From NCBI RefSeq assembly GCF_026914185.1, contig NC_070568.1, positions 5,352,001-5,416,000 of the forward strand: DNA of 64,000 nt, given 5' to 3'. The notes beneath the pieces are model-generated. The model saw only the letters and a program-made list of their open reading frames with translations. It searched no databases and was not told the DNA's origin. Positions 36,201 to 46,593 of this stretch are shown piece by piece (the first letter of the stretch is position 1; each line of letters opens with the position of its first letter). The DNA is from Puccinia triticina (lineage: Eukaryota; Basidiomycota; Pucciniomycetes; Pucciniales; Pucciniaceae). The translations under genes were made by a program, and so were the position numbers.

Positions 36201-36498
36201 AGGCCCGACAACACAACAAACATCGAAGTAAGCAACCACTATTACTCCCGGACGATTGGGCGCTACTCAACTCCGCCGACTGGAGAGGTAAACATCAAAG
36301 CGGCACGGATAAATTGAAGGCCCATACCGGGTCAAGAAGGTATTCAATCACGGCCTCAATGCGGAGCTCAAACTGCCGGACTCAGACAAACGGCACCCGG
36401 TATTTCATATATCCAAACTCAAACGATACATCTTCCCGGACGACGAAGATCCACCTGAACCTCGCCCTCCCGACGAATTGACTCCTCCTCTTTTATAG
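33254..36498 (+). pseudogene. Ty3-type pol (protease-RT-RNase H-integrase), one stop and one frameshift
   Basis: ATG 33254 opens the frame. Protease: MIDTGSELDLI near residue 28 and DMILGMPFLHRFD. RT: PRWVCDYRRLNSLTVKDRAP, IDQTNAFFQTRM, MPMGLTNAPATHQ and an intact CVVYLDDIVVYS. A single TAG at 34505-34507 follows KFLGH; the same frame then runs on through RNase H (LWLFTDASGSGLGAALF, VMTDHHSLIHL, DNTVADALSRKD), the HHCC zinc domain (HQRMGHMGHL, CPTCQHTKA) and the DDE integrase core (AIDFVGPL, IISDRDKAW, PQADGRSERTNKTVGQ). Near 36317 a one-base deletion shifts the frame; the shifted frame gives GPYRVKKVFNHGLNAELKLP and HPVFHISKLKRYIFPDDE to a TAG at 36496-36498. Two lesions in a recent copy. 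Gag is missing altogether. Confidence 0.93.
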
Positions 36499-36508
36499 GG
36501 GGGTAGAC
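36499..36508 (+). other. Polypurine tract next to 3' LTR
   Basis: GGGGGGTAGAC-type purine-rich sequence immediately before the 3' LTR, the expected plus-strand priming site. Confidence 0.6.
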
Positions 36509-36892
36509 TGTGAAGCCCCTCGCCACCAAACTGACTCGGAGTTCACGGAACAGTCCCGGACGCTTACTCAGCAACCACCACCGCGACCTTTTAAACTCAA
36601 CGCCTCCGCACCTGCCTAGCTCAGTAGAGAAAAAGCTGATTCCTTCTACTGAGCTAGGTATGTCTCACACTTCCCCCTCTCAATCTTGTTCCTCTTCTTC
36701 CCTTCATTATTTATTGTACATACAGAGAAAAAGCTGATTCCTTCTACTGAGCTAGATTGTGCAATTCATACTGCTGGGTTCTAGAAATTCTCTCCAAGAC
36801 ACAAGGTCTTGTCTAGTCCCAAAACCATCACTGGATCCTCGGGGATCATACTCCACTGAACTGTAGTGAAGGACCTAACAGAGGTCCTTACA
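36509..36892 (+). repeat. 3' LTR
   Basis: The 384-bp counterpart of 32826-33209, with the same TGTGAAGCC start and CCTTACA end, followed by the CATTG duplication. Confidence 0.95.
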
Positions 36893-37084
36893 CATTGTCT
36901 CTTATAATCATCATTCTTCACTTTATACATAATATTCTCAACCCTATGCACTCTCCCAAAGATTGCATTGTACCTTCCACTCAGGACCAATTCCCATTTC
37001 TTTCCCTTTCCCAAAGCTTGCGGCGAAGGTAACCTTCCTTCGGAAATATTCCAAGAATCATGTAAACAGACCAAATGCATGGTG

Positions 37085-38039
37085 TTGGACTGAGCCTCCT
37101 GGGTTCAGGCCAGAAACTTAGGGCAGTGAGATGTTGCGTGAAGTGTCAAGCCATAATCTTCACAGGATAAACAACCTAACTTTGCTGCCGCCAAGGCAGG
37201 ATCACTTTATAAAAACCACCCCCACCACCTGAATTGCTTCAGATCTTCAAAATTACATATCAAACCAATATACCTGAGGGAAATCAACTCATTCTATCCA
37301 TCCGCTTGATAAATAGCAACTTCACATTTACATCTCTTGGAGTCAATGTCTCAACCAGAGATGCCCTCAACAATCAAGGTGAAGGTATCCATACATTCAA
37401 GGTGAAGGGTACAATTCACCATAACATTGGAAGTTTGCTTCCACTTTCACAGGAATTCCCCAAATTCTTACAGCTGGACATATATGACACAGAAAATGAG
37501 TTTGAAAACCACAGAGTTCATGGTCAAGATCTACTTCCAGGACTTATGCAAAGAATCTAAACAATCCTTCACCATTAATATCCTCTCATGCAACAGTTTG
37601 AATTTGTTCCATCTGAAATAAACCCAAATCACTCAATAAGGCTTACTGATAATGCTACAAATGTGGATCAAAGAGTTTACAAACTCCCAACAGGTGACCA
37701 AATTGCTTAATAATAATGCTCAGGAACCTTGATTGGAAAATGGGACTTTGTAATGGAACCAGGTTAGGCCCAAATGTGATTTACATAAGAGTTGTATCAG
37801 GTAACAGAGTTAATGATTCTGTGCCCATCCCTCAGAGTCATATTCCTTTCAATCTGACCCAGATAAGTCTGGAGCTGTCTGGACCGCCTTTCAAGCTCAT
37901 ACACAAGAAATTTCCGGTCAATCTGGCATCCTCCCTCACAATCAATAAATCTCAAGGTCAAAAAATTGGTAATTTTGGTATTGTACTTCATGAACCTGTG
38001 TTTTGCATTGTCAAGAAGCAAGTCAAGCCAAACTACTAA
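37085..38039 (+). pseudogene. Second Helitron fragment: region upstream of Rep plus helicase C-terminus
   Basis: In broken frames: PPPPELLQIF, LINSNFTFTSLGVNV, HTFKVKGTIHHNIGSLLPL and FPKFLQLDIYD, which match the segment that precedes the Rep domain in Helitrons. Then, after an internal deletion, the helicase C-terminal part appears: LRNLDWKMGLCNGTRL, SGPPFKLIHKKFPVNLASSL and TINKSQGQKIGNFGIVLHEP. The order relative to the Rep fragment at 31522-32760 is reversed, so this is a different deleted copy or a rearranged one. Multiple stops make it non-functional. Confidence 0.75.
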
Positions 38040-38299
38040 GGTAGTGATTCCACAGCCTGAAAGTGGCCAGCCTTCATAATAAACTTCAAAAATTGTTTAA
38101 AAGTAATTTCTCTCACATTTTCAGAGTTTTTGAGTATCTCTCATCACCATTTTTCCAAATATTCACTTTTTCAGTAACAAATTTTGTGTCTTTTCCCAAA
38201 ATAATATGCCCTTATTTCACCCAGTTTTCACTTGAAATGTTGTTTTTTGACCTATTTTTCAGTTGAAATTTGGTTTCTCCTTTGACTGAATGCATAGTC

Positions 38300-39880
38300 A
38301 CCCTGAAATTGCATCATCAAAGGTTTGAAAATTTTATGTCATTTCCTTTGCTCTGTCCCATTCCCTTTTGGTCCTTTCACATCCTGTGACTTTCACACCC
38401 CCTGTAACCCCAAAATTGGGGGCTAGGCCCTTGCTGTGATTTACAAACCCCTATGACTTTAACACCCCCTGGAACCCCAAATTTGGGGGCTTCCCCTTGT
38501 CCTCCAACATAAAAGGAGGGCCTCTCCCTACTATAATTTTCCTTTTTCACCATCAGCCTATAGAGGTTTGGTCACTGTGGTTAGTTTTTAGTTTGTAGCA
38601 GCCTAGGAAGGTCTTTTTATTGTGGTCATTAGTAGTGGAGTAGTGTAGAGAACTTTAGTGTGTGTTAAAAACAGTAGTAGAACCAACAACCAACCAACCA
38701 ACCAACATCCAACATCCAACCCATATATATATATATTTACTTTGTAACAGATTATTATAACAACATAGTGTCAGCAATTTAACATCACAAATTTTACAAC
38801 ATATATCCAACTTTATCGCAACCACCACGTTAAACCAAGTTACAAAAGATTCACCACAACTATTGATGCAAGTGATCTAGGTCAGATAGAGATTACTATA
38901 CAAAAGTAAGAGCTATCTTTGGAATCAGCCACACCATTTAAATATTGATTACAAGACTCTTGGTTGTTTGCATAGTACCATCAGAGGGGTAGGTCTTTCA
39001 AACCACCCGTAAATTGTAATAGGCTTTCAACTTATTCACAACTTATCTCCCCCTCAAAGTAACTTTGATTACCACTCATCCATCCCTTTGTAGTCCCTAC
39101 AACGGAACAGTAATCAATGGACTATATTCAACCAGCAAGAAGGATGAATCTCCCAGGACCGGCAGGACCCATAAACAAGAAGTGAATGGATTGGTTTTTC
39201 TTTTTGAAGAATATTAAGGGTAATTTGTTGATGAGTAAAGGATAAAAGGATTTCCAGAACTTTATTTACAATAGAGATTTTTAACAATCCTGGCGGAAGT
39301 ATATCAACTAGCTTTTTCTTTGGACGAATGCGGATATAGAGGAAGCGGAATACGGCGTGGATATGCAGAGGGCATTGCGGAACCTTGGACTTGGACGTGG
39401 TTGGTATCTTATGGAGTGGATTCTGGATTGGAGTTACAATATAGAACAGCAATTAACCCTTTGGCATGTGCATACAGACTCAGTAAGGATTGGATCGCAA
39501 AGAAGATGGATGTTATTATTGGATTCAGCCTCAGGGTTTGATTGGTGGCGCAGGTCTTTTGGCATTTCAACAGGAATGCTGCGTACAGCATTAAGTTGGG
39601 GGGGGGATGTGGTGTTCTGTGCCTGTTGCAATGCCAAAACGACATATGGAAAGGTATTATGATAGCACAGTTACATACAGGTGGAACCCATTACAAGAGG
39701 AGGAGATAATCTTACACAAAAGTTACAACATTTACATATATACACTCTTTGGTAGCCACAGCGGATTGGACAGAAGAATACACAATGTGGATACAAGGAC
39801 AAGGGAGGAGGAAGGAAGGAGGACCAGAGAGAGGCTTTGAACCCCAAATCCTGGAAAGGAGGAGTATTCACCAGGGGGGA
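38300..39880. other. LTR-like or retroelement-derived non-coding DNA with TATA-like box
   Basis: ATAAAAGGAGGGCCTCTCC at 38510-38528 resembles boxes at 55741 and, on the minus strand, 47980. Simple repeats follow (CCAACCAACC, ATATATAT near 38690-38740). Short frames at 39110-39660 have no recognisable motif. The stretch ends in a polypurine tract (CCAGGGGGGAATC) before a probable LTR start at 39884, so it may be the interior of a degenerate retroelement. Confidence 0.4.
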
Positions 39881-39883
39881 ATC

Positions 39884-40014
39884 TGTCACACTTTCTACAG
39901 AGTGCCATACTGTGATTTCTTTCTGTAACCTTTCCAGAAGTCAACTGCTTGTGCATGTGTAAGTCAAGCCTAAATAATTTTCATCTGCTGTTGAACTCAT
40001 AATTAAGTCTCCTC
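39884..40014 (+). repeat. Probable LTR 5' end (TGTCACACTTTC family)
   Basis: TGTCACACTTTCTACAGAGTGCCATACTGTGATTTC-type sequence (first part TGTCACACTTTC) directly after a polypurine tract. An inverted, diverged copy starts at 43523 on the minus strand (TGTCGCACTTCC). The downstream LTR end is unresolved because a MITE lies at 40018. Confidence 0.5.
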
Positions 40015-40017
40015 TAA

Positions 40018-40310
40018 GAGCATCCTTACCGGTCGAGCTATGTTGGCGCGAGTTTTGACTCGCAGCTGTTGCAAACTAACTTAGCAACAGCGATTCAGCC
40101 GTATCAGTTCGGCTTGCGCGGGGTGGAGCTGAGTGGTGGGCGCGGGAAATGGCAGTTAGCTTCGAGCTAACCGTCACTAAATGTAGTGACGGTTAGCTGA
40201 AATTCAAGCTTCCCACTAATTTAGCTTGGGCTTAGCTACACCCGGTGTGGTTGAGATTGGTGGCTAAACTAGCTAATTTCAAGCTAAACTAGTCACCGGT
40301 AAGGATGCTC
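40018..40310. mobile_element. PIF/Harbinger-like MITE with TAA target duplication
   Basis: Perfect 16-bp inverted ends GAGCATCCTTACCGGT, flanked by TAA on both sides (40015-40017 and 40311-40313). Internal palindromes (GTTAGCTTCGAGCTAAC, GTCACTAAATGTAGTGAC) give strong secondary structure. The 293 bp carry no coding capacity. The 3-bp TWA duplication is the hallmark of PIF/Harbinger elements. Confidence 0.85.
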
Positions 40311-40737
40311 TAACAAATAAATAAGCTACCAGGAAAGTATGGGGAATATTTGACTTCAATTGAACCAACAATGTCAAAACTACTAGAAGATAGGAGAGGA
40401 AAGGTAATAGAAATTCAATGTATATAAACAACAAAAACTAATGTATCATTCTCCAGAACACTCTCAATCTACTTTTTTAAGCCACAAATAACTTTGTGAG
40501 GATCACATTCCTCCTTGACATAAGCAGTTACAGCACCCACCATCAAATTCCTCATTCAGTGGGAAAATATAAGTCAGTTATGTGTGGTATTACGAGGGCA
40601 TCCAAGCAGTGTTTTATGGTATCATCATGAGAGCCGAAGACAAAGAGCTCACGCTTTTTGCTTAATTCAAGAAAGATTTGAAGATCACAGAAGCAAAATT
40701 TTCCCCCAATGATGTCAAAGTGATCATTTGGTAGTTC

Positions 40738-41064
40738 CAACAGTGGGCTTCTATGCTACACTACTCTACAGAGCCACCTTGTGTTAGTGTAGCAGCGCTA
40801 ACAGAGGCCCTTTTTTCTGTAGTTTTAGTGTGCCACTACCCCTGCTTCACTGTGTTATGCCATGCTACAGCACGTTTAGTGCCAAAAAAAAACCAAAAAG
40901 CCATTAAAAAACAATGTAGCGCAGCATAGCCTGCCATTTTTTGTGCCCTTTGCGCGAAGCATTAGCTAAGATCCCCCACAATTGTCTGAGCGCTACACCC
41001 AATTTTAAGCTAATTCTGCGCTACAACACTATAATGCAGTGGTTAGCGTAGCTGGCCCACCGTT
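40738..41064. mobile_element. hAT-like MITE
   Basis: Inverted ends CAACAGTGGGC and CAACGGTGGGC, with further similarity inward (TATGCTAC / TACGCTAA). GGTAGTTC stands on both sides (40730-40737 and 41065-41072), an 8-bp duplication with one-base ambiguity at the right end. TGTAGCGCAGC-like interior repeats recall the element at 6177. Confidence 0.65.
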
Positions 41065-41723
41065 GGTAGTTCATTGGTAAAGATCTGTGTATTCTCCAGC
41101 CTTCTTGAAAGCAAGATGGGGATTGAACCTACCAATTTACGGTCATTCAAATAATCATCCTTTTGAGGTTGGTCATGGAAATGGAGATATCCCGTACATC
41201 TGAGCAGCAGGAATCACCCAATTACCTCTAGTGGTGTGAATTTCTCAATCAAAGATATTTGAGATTGTTAAGCTTTTTTCAATAAGAATCATGAGCCATT
41301 TAAAAATGGTGGGAGCAATTATTGGTGTGGGAAACATATGAAACAAAATTCTTTTGCATCTATGACAGGAGGTGGGTGCCTTTCTTGGCTGGTCCCTGTG
41401 TGATTTGCCAACTTCTCCTTTGACATTTGCTGAAATTTTGCTTGGGAGAGGACAGGTCATCAAATACAGGCTGATTGCGCCCTTGCACCAGAATTTTCCC
41501 TTAGAGTTGTGCATCAGAGGCCAAGGGAGATCTGCTTTACAGAAGCATTCTCAGATTCCATGTGTGTGTATTGCAGGGGGGGATGCGTCAAGATTTTGAC
41601 CTACTCTTGCCTGGGTGCAATGTCCAGCCTGGGTACAGGAAGAAGCACGCCTAGTGAACCAACAAAAGGCACCTCGGGGGTCTCGGGGGAGCCTTCCCCG
41701 AAGCCCACCGTGCTGCTGTCTGA

Positions 41724-42080
41724 TGCCTGTCCACCCTCACGTTTGTGTGAACGTCATGGTGGACATCAGGCAGTGTTTAACAAATCTTCAACTCTCATCC
41801 TAACCACTAAAATAAAGCAAGTCCCTCTGTTTGTCAAGGGGGGATGCTCTCCCGCAGGGACCCTCCAAAGGAGGGTCACTGCGGGATGGCTTCCCCCAAT
41901 GCTTGTCCACCCTAAAGTTTGCGCGAACGTCACAGTAGACATCAGACATTGTTGAACAAATCCTCAACTCCACTCCAAACCACTAATTTAACCAAGTCCC
42001 TCTGTTTGTGGAGGGGGGGCACCATTCCTCAGGAACCCTTGCTTCCTTTGGAGGCTTGTGCTTTGCGCAAGTGGCGGTTC
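41724..42080. repeat. Tandem duplication of about 175 bp with central hairpin
   Basis: Two diverged copies run from TGCCTGTCCACCCT or TGCTTGTCCACCCT through GTGAACGTCA or GCGAACGTCA, CAAATCTTCAACTC or CAAATCCTCAACTC, to CAAGTCCCTCTGTTTGT. Between them, CCCGCAGGGACCCTCC and GGAGGGTCACTGCGGG form a strong hairpin. Non-coding. Confidence 0.65.
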
Positions 42081-42239
42081 ACCAGGCCCTCCAAAAAGAG
42101 AGATTTTTGTGAAGTTAGTCCTGCCCACCAGCTAGATGTGCTCTTGGAGACACGTGCCACGCCACCACATTTTTACAGTGAGCCACGCTCTGCTTCCCCC
42201 AAAATAGAGAATACTGTTACTGCACACAACACTTAATTT

Positions 42240-42870
42240 ACAACCCAATATCCCTCTGTACATGCATTACCTGGAAAAATAGCAGAATCAGCCCCCACTT
42301 ATCTCAGCTTCTATTTATGCTAACAAAACAACATATTCTAATTCAAGAAAAAGTAGTGTGCAACCACAGAAACAAATAATACAACTAATTGTCATTAATG
42401 GAACCACTGACCCCGTGCTAAGTAGTAGCAACTGTATTACTGCTTCTTGCAGCTTGAGCCGCATGCCAAGCCAGCAACACATTTGCAGGTGTAAAATTTG
42501 ATCATGAGATAGGATTACACTTACAAAACCTGGACATTCCAAGCATGTAGACTCTATATGTTCTGCTTGCCAATCATTGAGTTGCATAAGTATCCAAGTA
42601 ATCCCCACTTGATCCCAAGCCCAGTTTATTGTTGTTGATCACAAAACAGTGTGTTCCAACTTCCAGGGTGCCTGTTTCCCCTGGAAGGAGTGTAGTGAGT
42701 CCCAAAATTGTGAGAAATTGTCCCCCATTACAAGTCATGACTTTTGCACATAATGTTCCCTTTGGACTTTTCATGGGTGAGTACATACATCTTTCTATAA
42801 CAGATTCAATACTTGTCACACATGAGAGGATGGCCACCTGCATCTGGCAAATTTTAACCAAAAATTGAAA
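42240..42870 (-). other. Possible but unproven minus-strand exon(s)
   Basis: A minus frame at 42574-42840 starts after an AG acceptor-like site and reads MQVAILSCVTSIESVIER and CNGGQFLTILGLTTLLPG; another frame (42410-42600) contains LECPGF before a GTAAGT. I could not join them in phase and recognise no family. Confidence 0.2.
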
Positions 42871-42925
42871 AGTTGAAAACTTGAAGGAAATTTAAGTGTA
42901 CCCTCCAATGTAGATGATTTAAATA

Positions 42926-43124
42926 AGGGTGTTCAAAGTTGAAATCATATTTTTTTCAAATCATAAGATCATAAAATCATAACACTTTTGAGTGATCATT
43001 TTTTATGTACCATTTTAGAATTGTTGCTCTTTTTTGAGTGATTGGGAGTTACACATTTTTTTCAGATTAAAATTTTATGAATTTATGGTGTTATAATTTT
43101 ATGCAGTCAACTTTGAACACCCCT
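42926..43124. mobile_element. MITE of the GGGTGTTCAAAGTTGA family, copy 1
   Basis: Inverted ends AGGGTGTTCAAAGTTGA (left) and AGGGGTGTTCAAAGTTGA (right, inverted), with TAA-like sequence on both sides. The AT-rich interior repeats ATAAAATCATAA motifs. A second copy with the same ends and interior lies at 58158-58338, which confirms a repeat family. Confidence 0.75.
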
Positions 43125-43129
43125 AATGA

Positions 43130-43523
43130 ACCAATAGAAGGGCCACAGCATCAGTAAACAAAAGCTGGATTCATTCAAAAATATGCCTTATAATTCTTTT
43201 TACTATATTATCCAGAGGCGTTTGTAAGGCATGATTGTTGGTTTAATCATGAATCAAGAAGATTCACATCTTACACAAGTTGGCCCAGAATAGATTTCAT
43301 CATTGCATAGAAATGGCCATTTTCATGGCATAAAGACAAGGTCCCCTTCAACAACTGATCACTAACTCAATACTTGATCAACAGAGCAGTTGATCATACA
43401 TTAGGCTACAGTTATCCTTGCAATACTGTGGAAAGTTAAACAAGTGTTATGGTAAACTCTAGCATCACATCAGTACCTGGGTCTGATGAAATTATGGTAT
43501 GGCACTCTCTAGGAAGTGCGACA
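43130..43523 (-). repeat. Probable LTR start on minus strand (TGTCGCACTTCC family)
   Basis: Reading leftwards from 43523: TGTCGCACTTCC then AGAGAGTGCCATAC, matching TGTCACACTTTC then AGAGTGCCATAC at 39884. The inner LTR boundary is not resolved. Confidence 0.4.
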
Positions 43524-43675
43524 GATTCCTGTTGAGCTATAGAGATGTTTCTATTTCTGTTTCATCTCTAGTTGTGTGCTACATACATGTCACATCCACT
43601 TCTCACATTTCACTACAGTTTCACATTGTCATCTAGTGTACTGGAGGCAGCAGACGTGGAAGGACTTCCCTTTCC

Positions 43676-43848
43676 TCATCCTTCCACACCATCATCCACT
43701 CACCCGCATCGTGTCTGCTGTCTTCAGGTTAGTCATTCTCTTTCCTCTCTCTTCTTGTTGTTTTCTTTTCTTTTCATCTTCTCATGTATGCAATCTGATC
43801 CTTCCACACCATCATCCACTCACCCACATTGTGTCTGCTGTCTTCAGC
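43676..43848. repeat. Two direct repeats of about 50 bp upstream of copia
   Basis: ATCCTTCCACACCATCATCC through GTGTCTGCTGTCTTCAG occurs at 43678-43727 and 43799-43847 with three mismatches, possibly in the 5' untranslated region of the copia element. Confidence 0.7.
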
Positions 43849-43992
43849 TCCTGTCTTGCCTATCAGGTTATGAGCACCATCTAGCGCAAAACTACCAGCA
43901 GCATTGCTAGGCACGTTAAAGATTGGCGTATCCAGTGGCTCTCTTCAGTGAACAACTTAAGGATCAATCCTTCTCTCTCCTTCCCAAAAGCG

Positions 43993-46505
43993 ATGTCGAC
44001 CAACACGAAGGAGGATCTATCAACTCACACCAGCGTCAGCCTTCACTCTCAATCATCCATCTCGACCGCAAAGATCTCGACGGCTAGGCTTCCCATACTC
44101 AAAGCCCCTGGGTCAGACTTGAACTTCCTGAACTGGAAGAAAGTCGTCCTTTGAGTTCTGAAGTCAGCGAAGGTTAATCACGTCCTGACTTCCGTTGCCG
44201 CTAATCTTCGAACAGCGACCTGGGCCGAGGACAATGATCTTGTCTGTGCTGTCTTGGTTCAGATAGTCGACAAGGCCAATCTCCGTCACCTGACCGACGA
44301 AGACACCGCCGCTGAAATATGGCATGATCTAGCTCGTGCTCACCAGGACTCTTCGACTGGCGGGCGGGTCTACTGGATTCGTAAGCTTGTCAACGCCCGG
44401 ATGGACGGCAATGACATTCATACACATATTGAATTGTTGGCGAATTTGTACGAACCACTCAATTCTCTCATCACTCCGGAAAAACCTCTGACCGCGGAGG
44501 ACGTACACAACGCCGCCTTACTCAGTTCTATCCCACCCGACTGGCTGCATTGTGTCTCCGCACTCATGAACCAGGAGGGAGTAAAAACGGCAACGATTGT
44601 CTCCGCTCTGAAAAACGAAGCCGTCCGCCGCGAGTCTCAAGGAGACATAATCGCTGTCTCATCCACCAAGGCAAACTCGTCGAAGTCTACCGTCTCCTCA
44701 AACTCATGCAAAGGCGCCCGCAACGATTCCACCAAGAAACCTTGCCGGTGCCCCCTTTGCAACAGTGATTCGCACGATTTAAACTCCTGTAACAACACAA
44801 GGAAGCTCATCGCCGATCACAAAGCCGCTCAGAAGGCACGTTGGGAAGCCTCTCAACAAGAAAAATCCCCCTTGTCCTCCAAGCCAGCGGCCCGGGCCGG
44901 TAGGACCTCAGCCGCTACTCTGGGACAATCGTCGCACAAGTACGACGAGGACGACAACTCCGACTACTCCGGCTCTGAAGTAGAAGTAGTAGCCAGAAAC
45001 GCGGTAGTCTCGCTCTCCATTCCCTCAGATCTGCCGCGAGGAGGCGATGCCAACATCGACTCTGGCTGTTCGATGTCCATGACACCGGATGTTGATGCAA
45101 TAAGCTTTGCAAAACCTGATCAAACTCCTGTCCAATTGGCCAATCATTCTGTCGTTGAGGCCTCACACAAAGGAATCCAAAACCTTCCTCTAACTGGCGG
45201 AAAGGCAGTCAAATTACTCTTGGTCCCAGCACTCCATGAACCCCTCTTCTTGGTGGCCGCCATGTGCAATGAAGGCTTAACGATTGTCTTCACAAAAAGC
45301 TCATGCAATTTCTTTGCCACTCCATCAACTCAAATCACCAGGGAGCTTGTAGGGCGAGGCTACAGAAGAGGGAATCTCTACTATCTACCCTCCAAGCCTG
45401 TGAGCTCGTTTTCCTCTACCCCTGTGTTCCCCGTTCCAACCAACAACTCTCTACTAGGTTTCCACTTCCGCTACTCACATATTGGGCTGAAACCTCTAAA
45501 ACTCCTCCTTAAACTCAACGACATAACCTCCACAGTTATGAACGAGGTCGAATTTCAACACTGTCCGATGTGTATCCAGTCGAAGATGCCCCAGAACGCC
45601 TTCAAATCCCGAGCCTCCTATTGCTCATCTACGCCAGGTCAGCTGATCCACTCGGATGTTGGATCCTACAAGGTTATGAGTACTTCATAACCTTCATCAA
45701 CGATTGTTCCAAGTTTCTTCATGTTCTTCCTATGAAATGCAAAAGCGATTCTTTTGCGTGTTTCAAACTTTTTCGAGCCTCCTTTGAGAAAACCGGCTCC
45801 CATAAGATTCTCTCTCTCTGTACGGATAACGGCGGAGAGTATATATCAAAGGAATTTAAATCCTACCTGGCATCCTTGGGGATAAAGCATGAACCTGGAC
45901 CACCTCATTCTCCGGAGCTAAACGGTGTGGCGGAACGAACCAACAGAACAATCAACAATTTGGTTCGAGCTGCTCTTCTTCAGGCAAACGTTCCTAAGTT
46001 GTTCTGGACGGATGCTCTTTGACATTTTCTCTTCCCCTTCAATTCCTTCCCATGCCACACCCCAATGGGTTTTAAATCTCCCGCTTCAATCCTACATCAA
46101 CACCCAACTGATCTAAATGTTATTCACCCCTTTGGGTGCTTAGTGTGGTACAAGACTCCTGAGGCCGACCGCAAGAAATTGGACCACAAAGGACGGGCCT
46201 CGATACTCCTCTCATACCTATTGGACGGAAACGGCTACTGCCTCTGGGACCTACAGAAACGTTTGGTGGTGAAGTCTTGTGATGTGATCTTTGAGGATTT
46301 CACCTTTCCTTATGGGGCAGAACTTCGGTCGCCTCCAAAACCAGTCTACGTCGAGATACCCTGGCCGGAATCTCTCCCTACTCCTCCAACGCCCCCCCCC
46401 CCCCATGTTTCCGCAAATGACAACACCCCACTGACACCGTGTCTCCCTCCCCTCCGGTTCCCCAGTGGCCATCTACACCGGATCTCCCAAAGCTCCCCGC
46501 TTTGA
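43993..46505 (+). pseudogene. Ty1/copia gag-protease-integrase, truncated before RT
   Basis: ATG 43993 opens gag. TGA at 44152 interrupts KKVVL-stop-VLKS, and the same frame continues: gag segment ADDLARAHQ-like WHDLARAHQDS, zinc knuckle CPLCNSDSHDLNSC (CX2CX4HX4C), protease NIDSGCSMSMTPD, pre-integrase LLGFHFRYSHIGLKPL and CPMCIQSKMPQNAF, then LIHSDVGSY of the integrase. A frameshift near 45660-45690 moves to the frame giving GYEYFITFINDCSKFLHVLP, LCTDNGGEYISKEF and PELNGVAERTNRTINNL (the DDE residues). A second TGA at 46021 replaces the Arg expected in TDALRHF, after which NVIHPFGCLVWYKTP and YLLDGNGYCLWDL continue. RT and RNase H are missing: similarity stops near 46590 where a TIR element begins. 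Dead copy. Confidence 0.92.
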
Positions 46506-46593
46506 TTGGTGACTCACAGCATCCATACACGCACCAGGCAACGCACCCCGAGATCTGGTGAAGATTTCTTCCGACACAGACTCCTCCCGCAAC

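Larger units (their letters stand above)
32826..36892 (+). mobile_element. Young Ty3-type LTR retrotransposon lacking gag, with CATTG target duplication
   Basis: Two 384-bp LTRs (32826-33209 and 36509-36892) begin TGTGAAGCCCC and end GTCCTTACA. I count three differences between them, under 1 percent, so insertion was recent. Identical CATTG lies on both sides (32821-32825 and 36893-36897). Only 44 bp separate the 5' LTR from the pol ATG, so no gag is encoded. The element interrupts sequence next to Helitron debris. The first bases after the LTR do not match a standard tRNA primer site starting TGG, so self-priming or an unusual primer is possible. Confidence 0.95.

Noticed and set aside
42420..42480. 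Metallothionein-like CKCVAGLACGSSCK reading on the minus strand
   Set aside because: The reading is short, has no start or joined exon in phase, and the Cys pattern could arise by chance.
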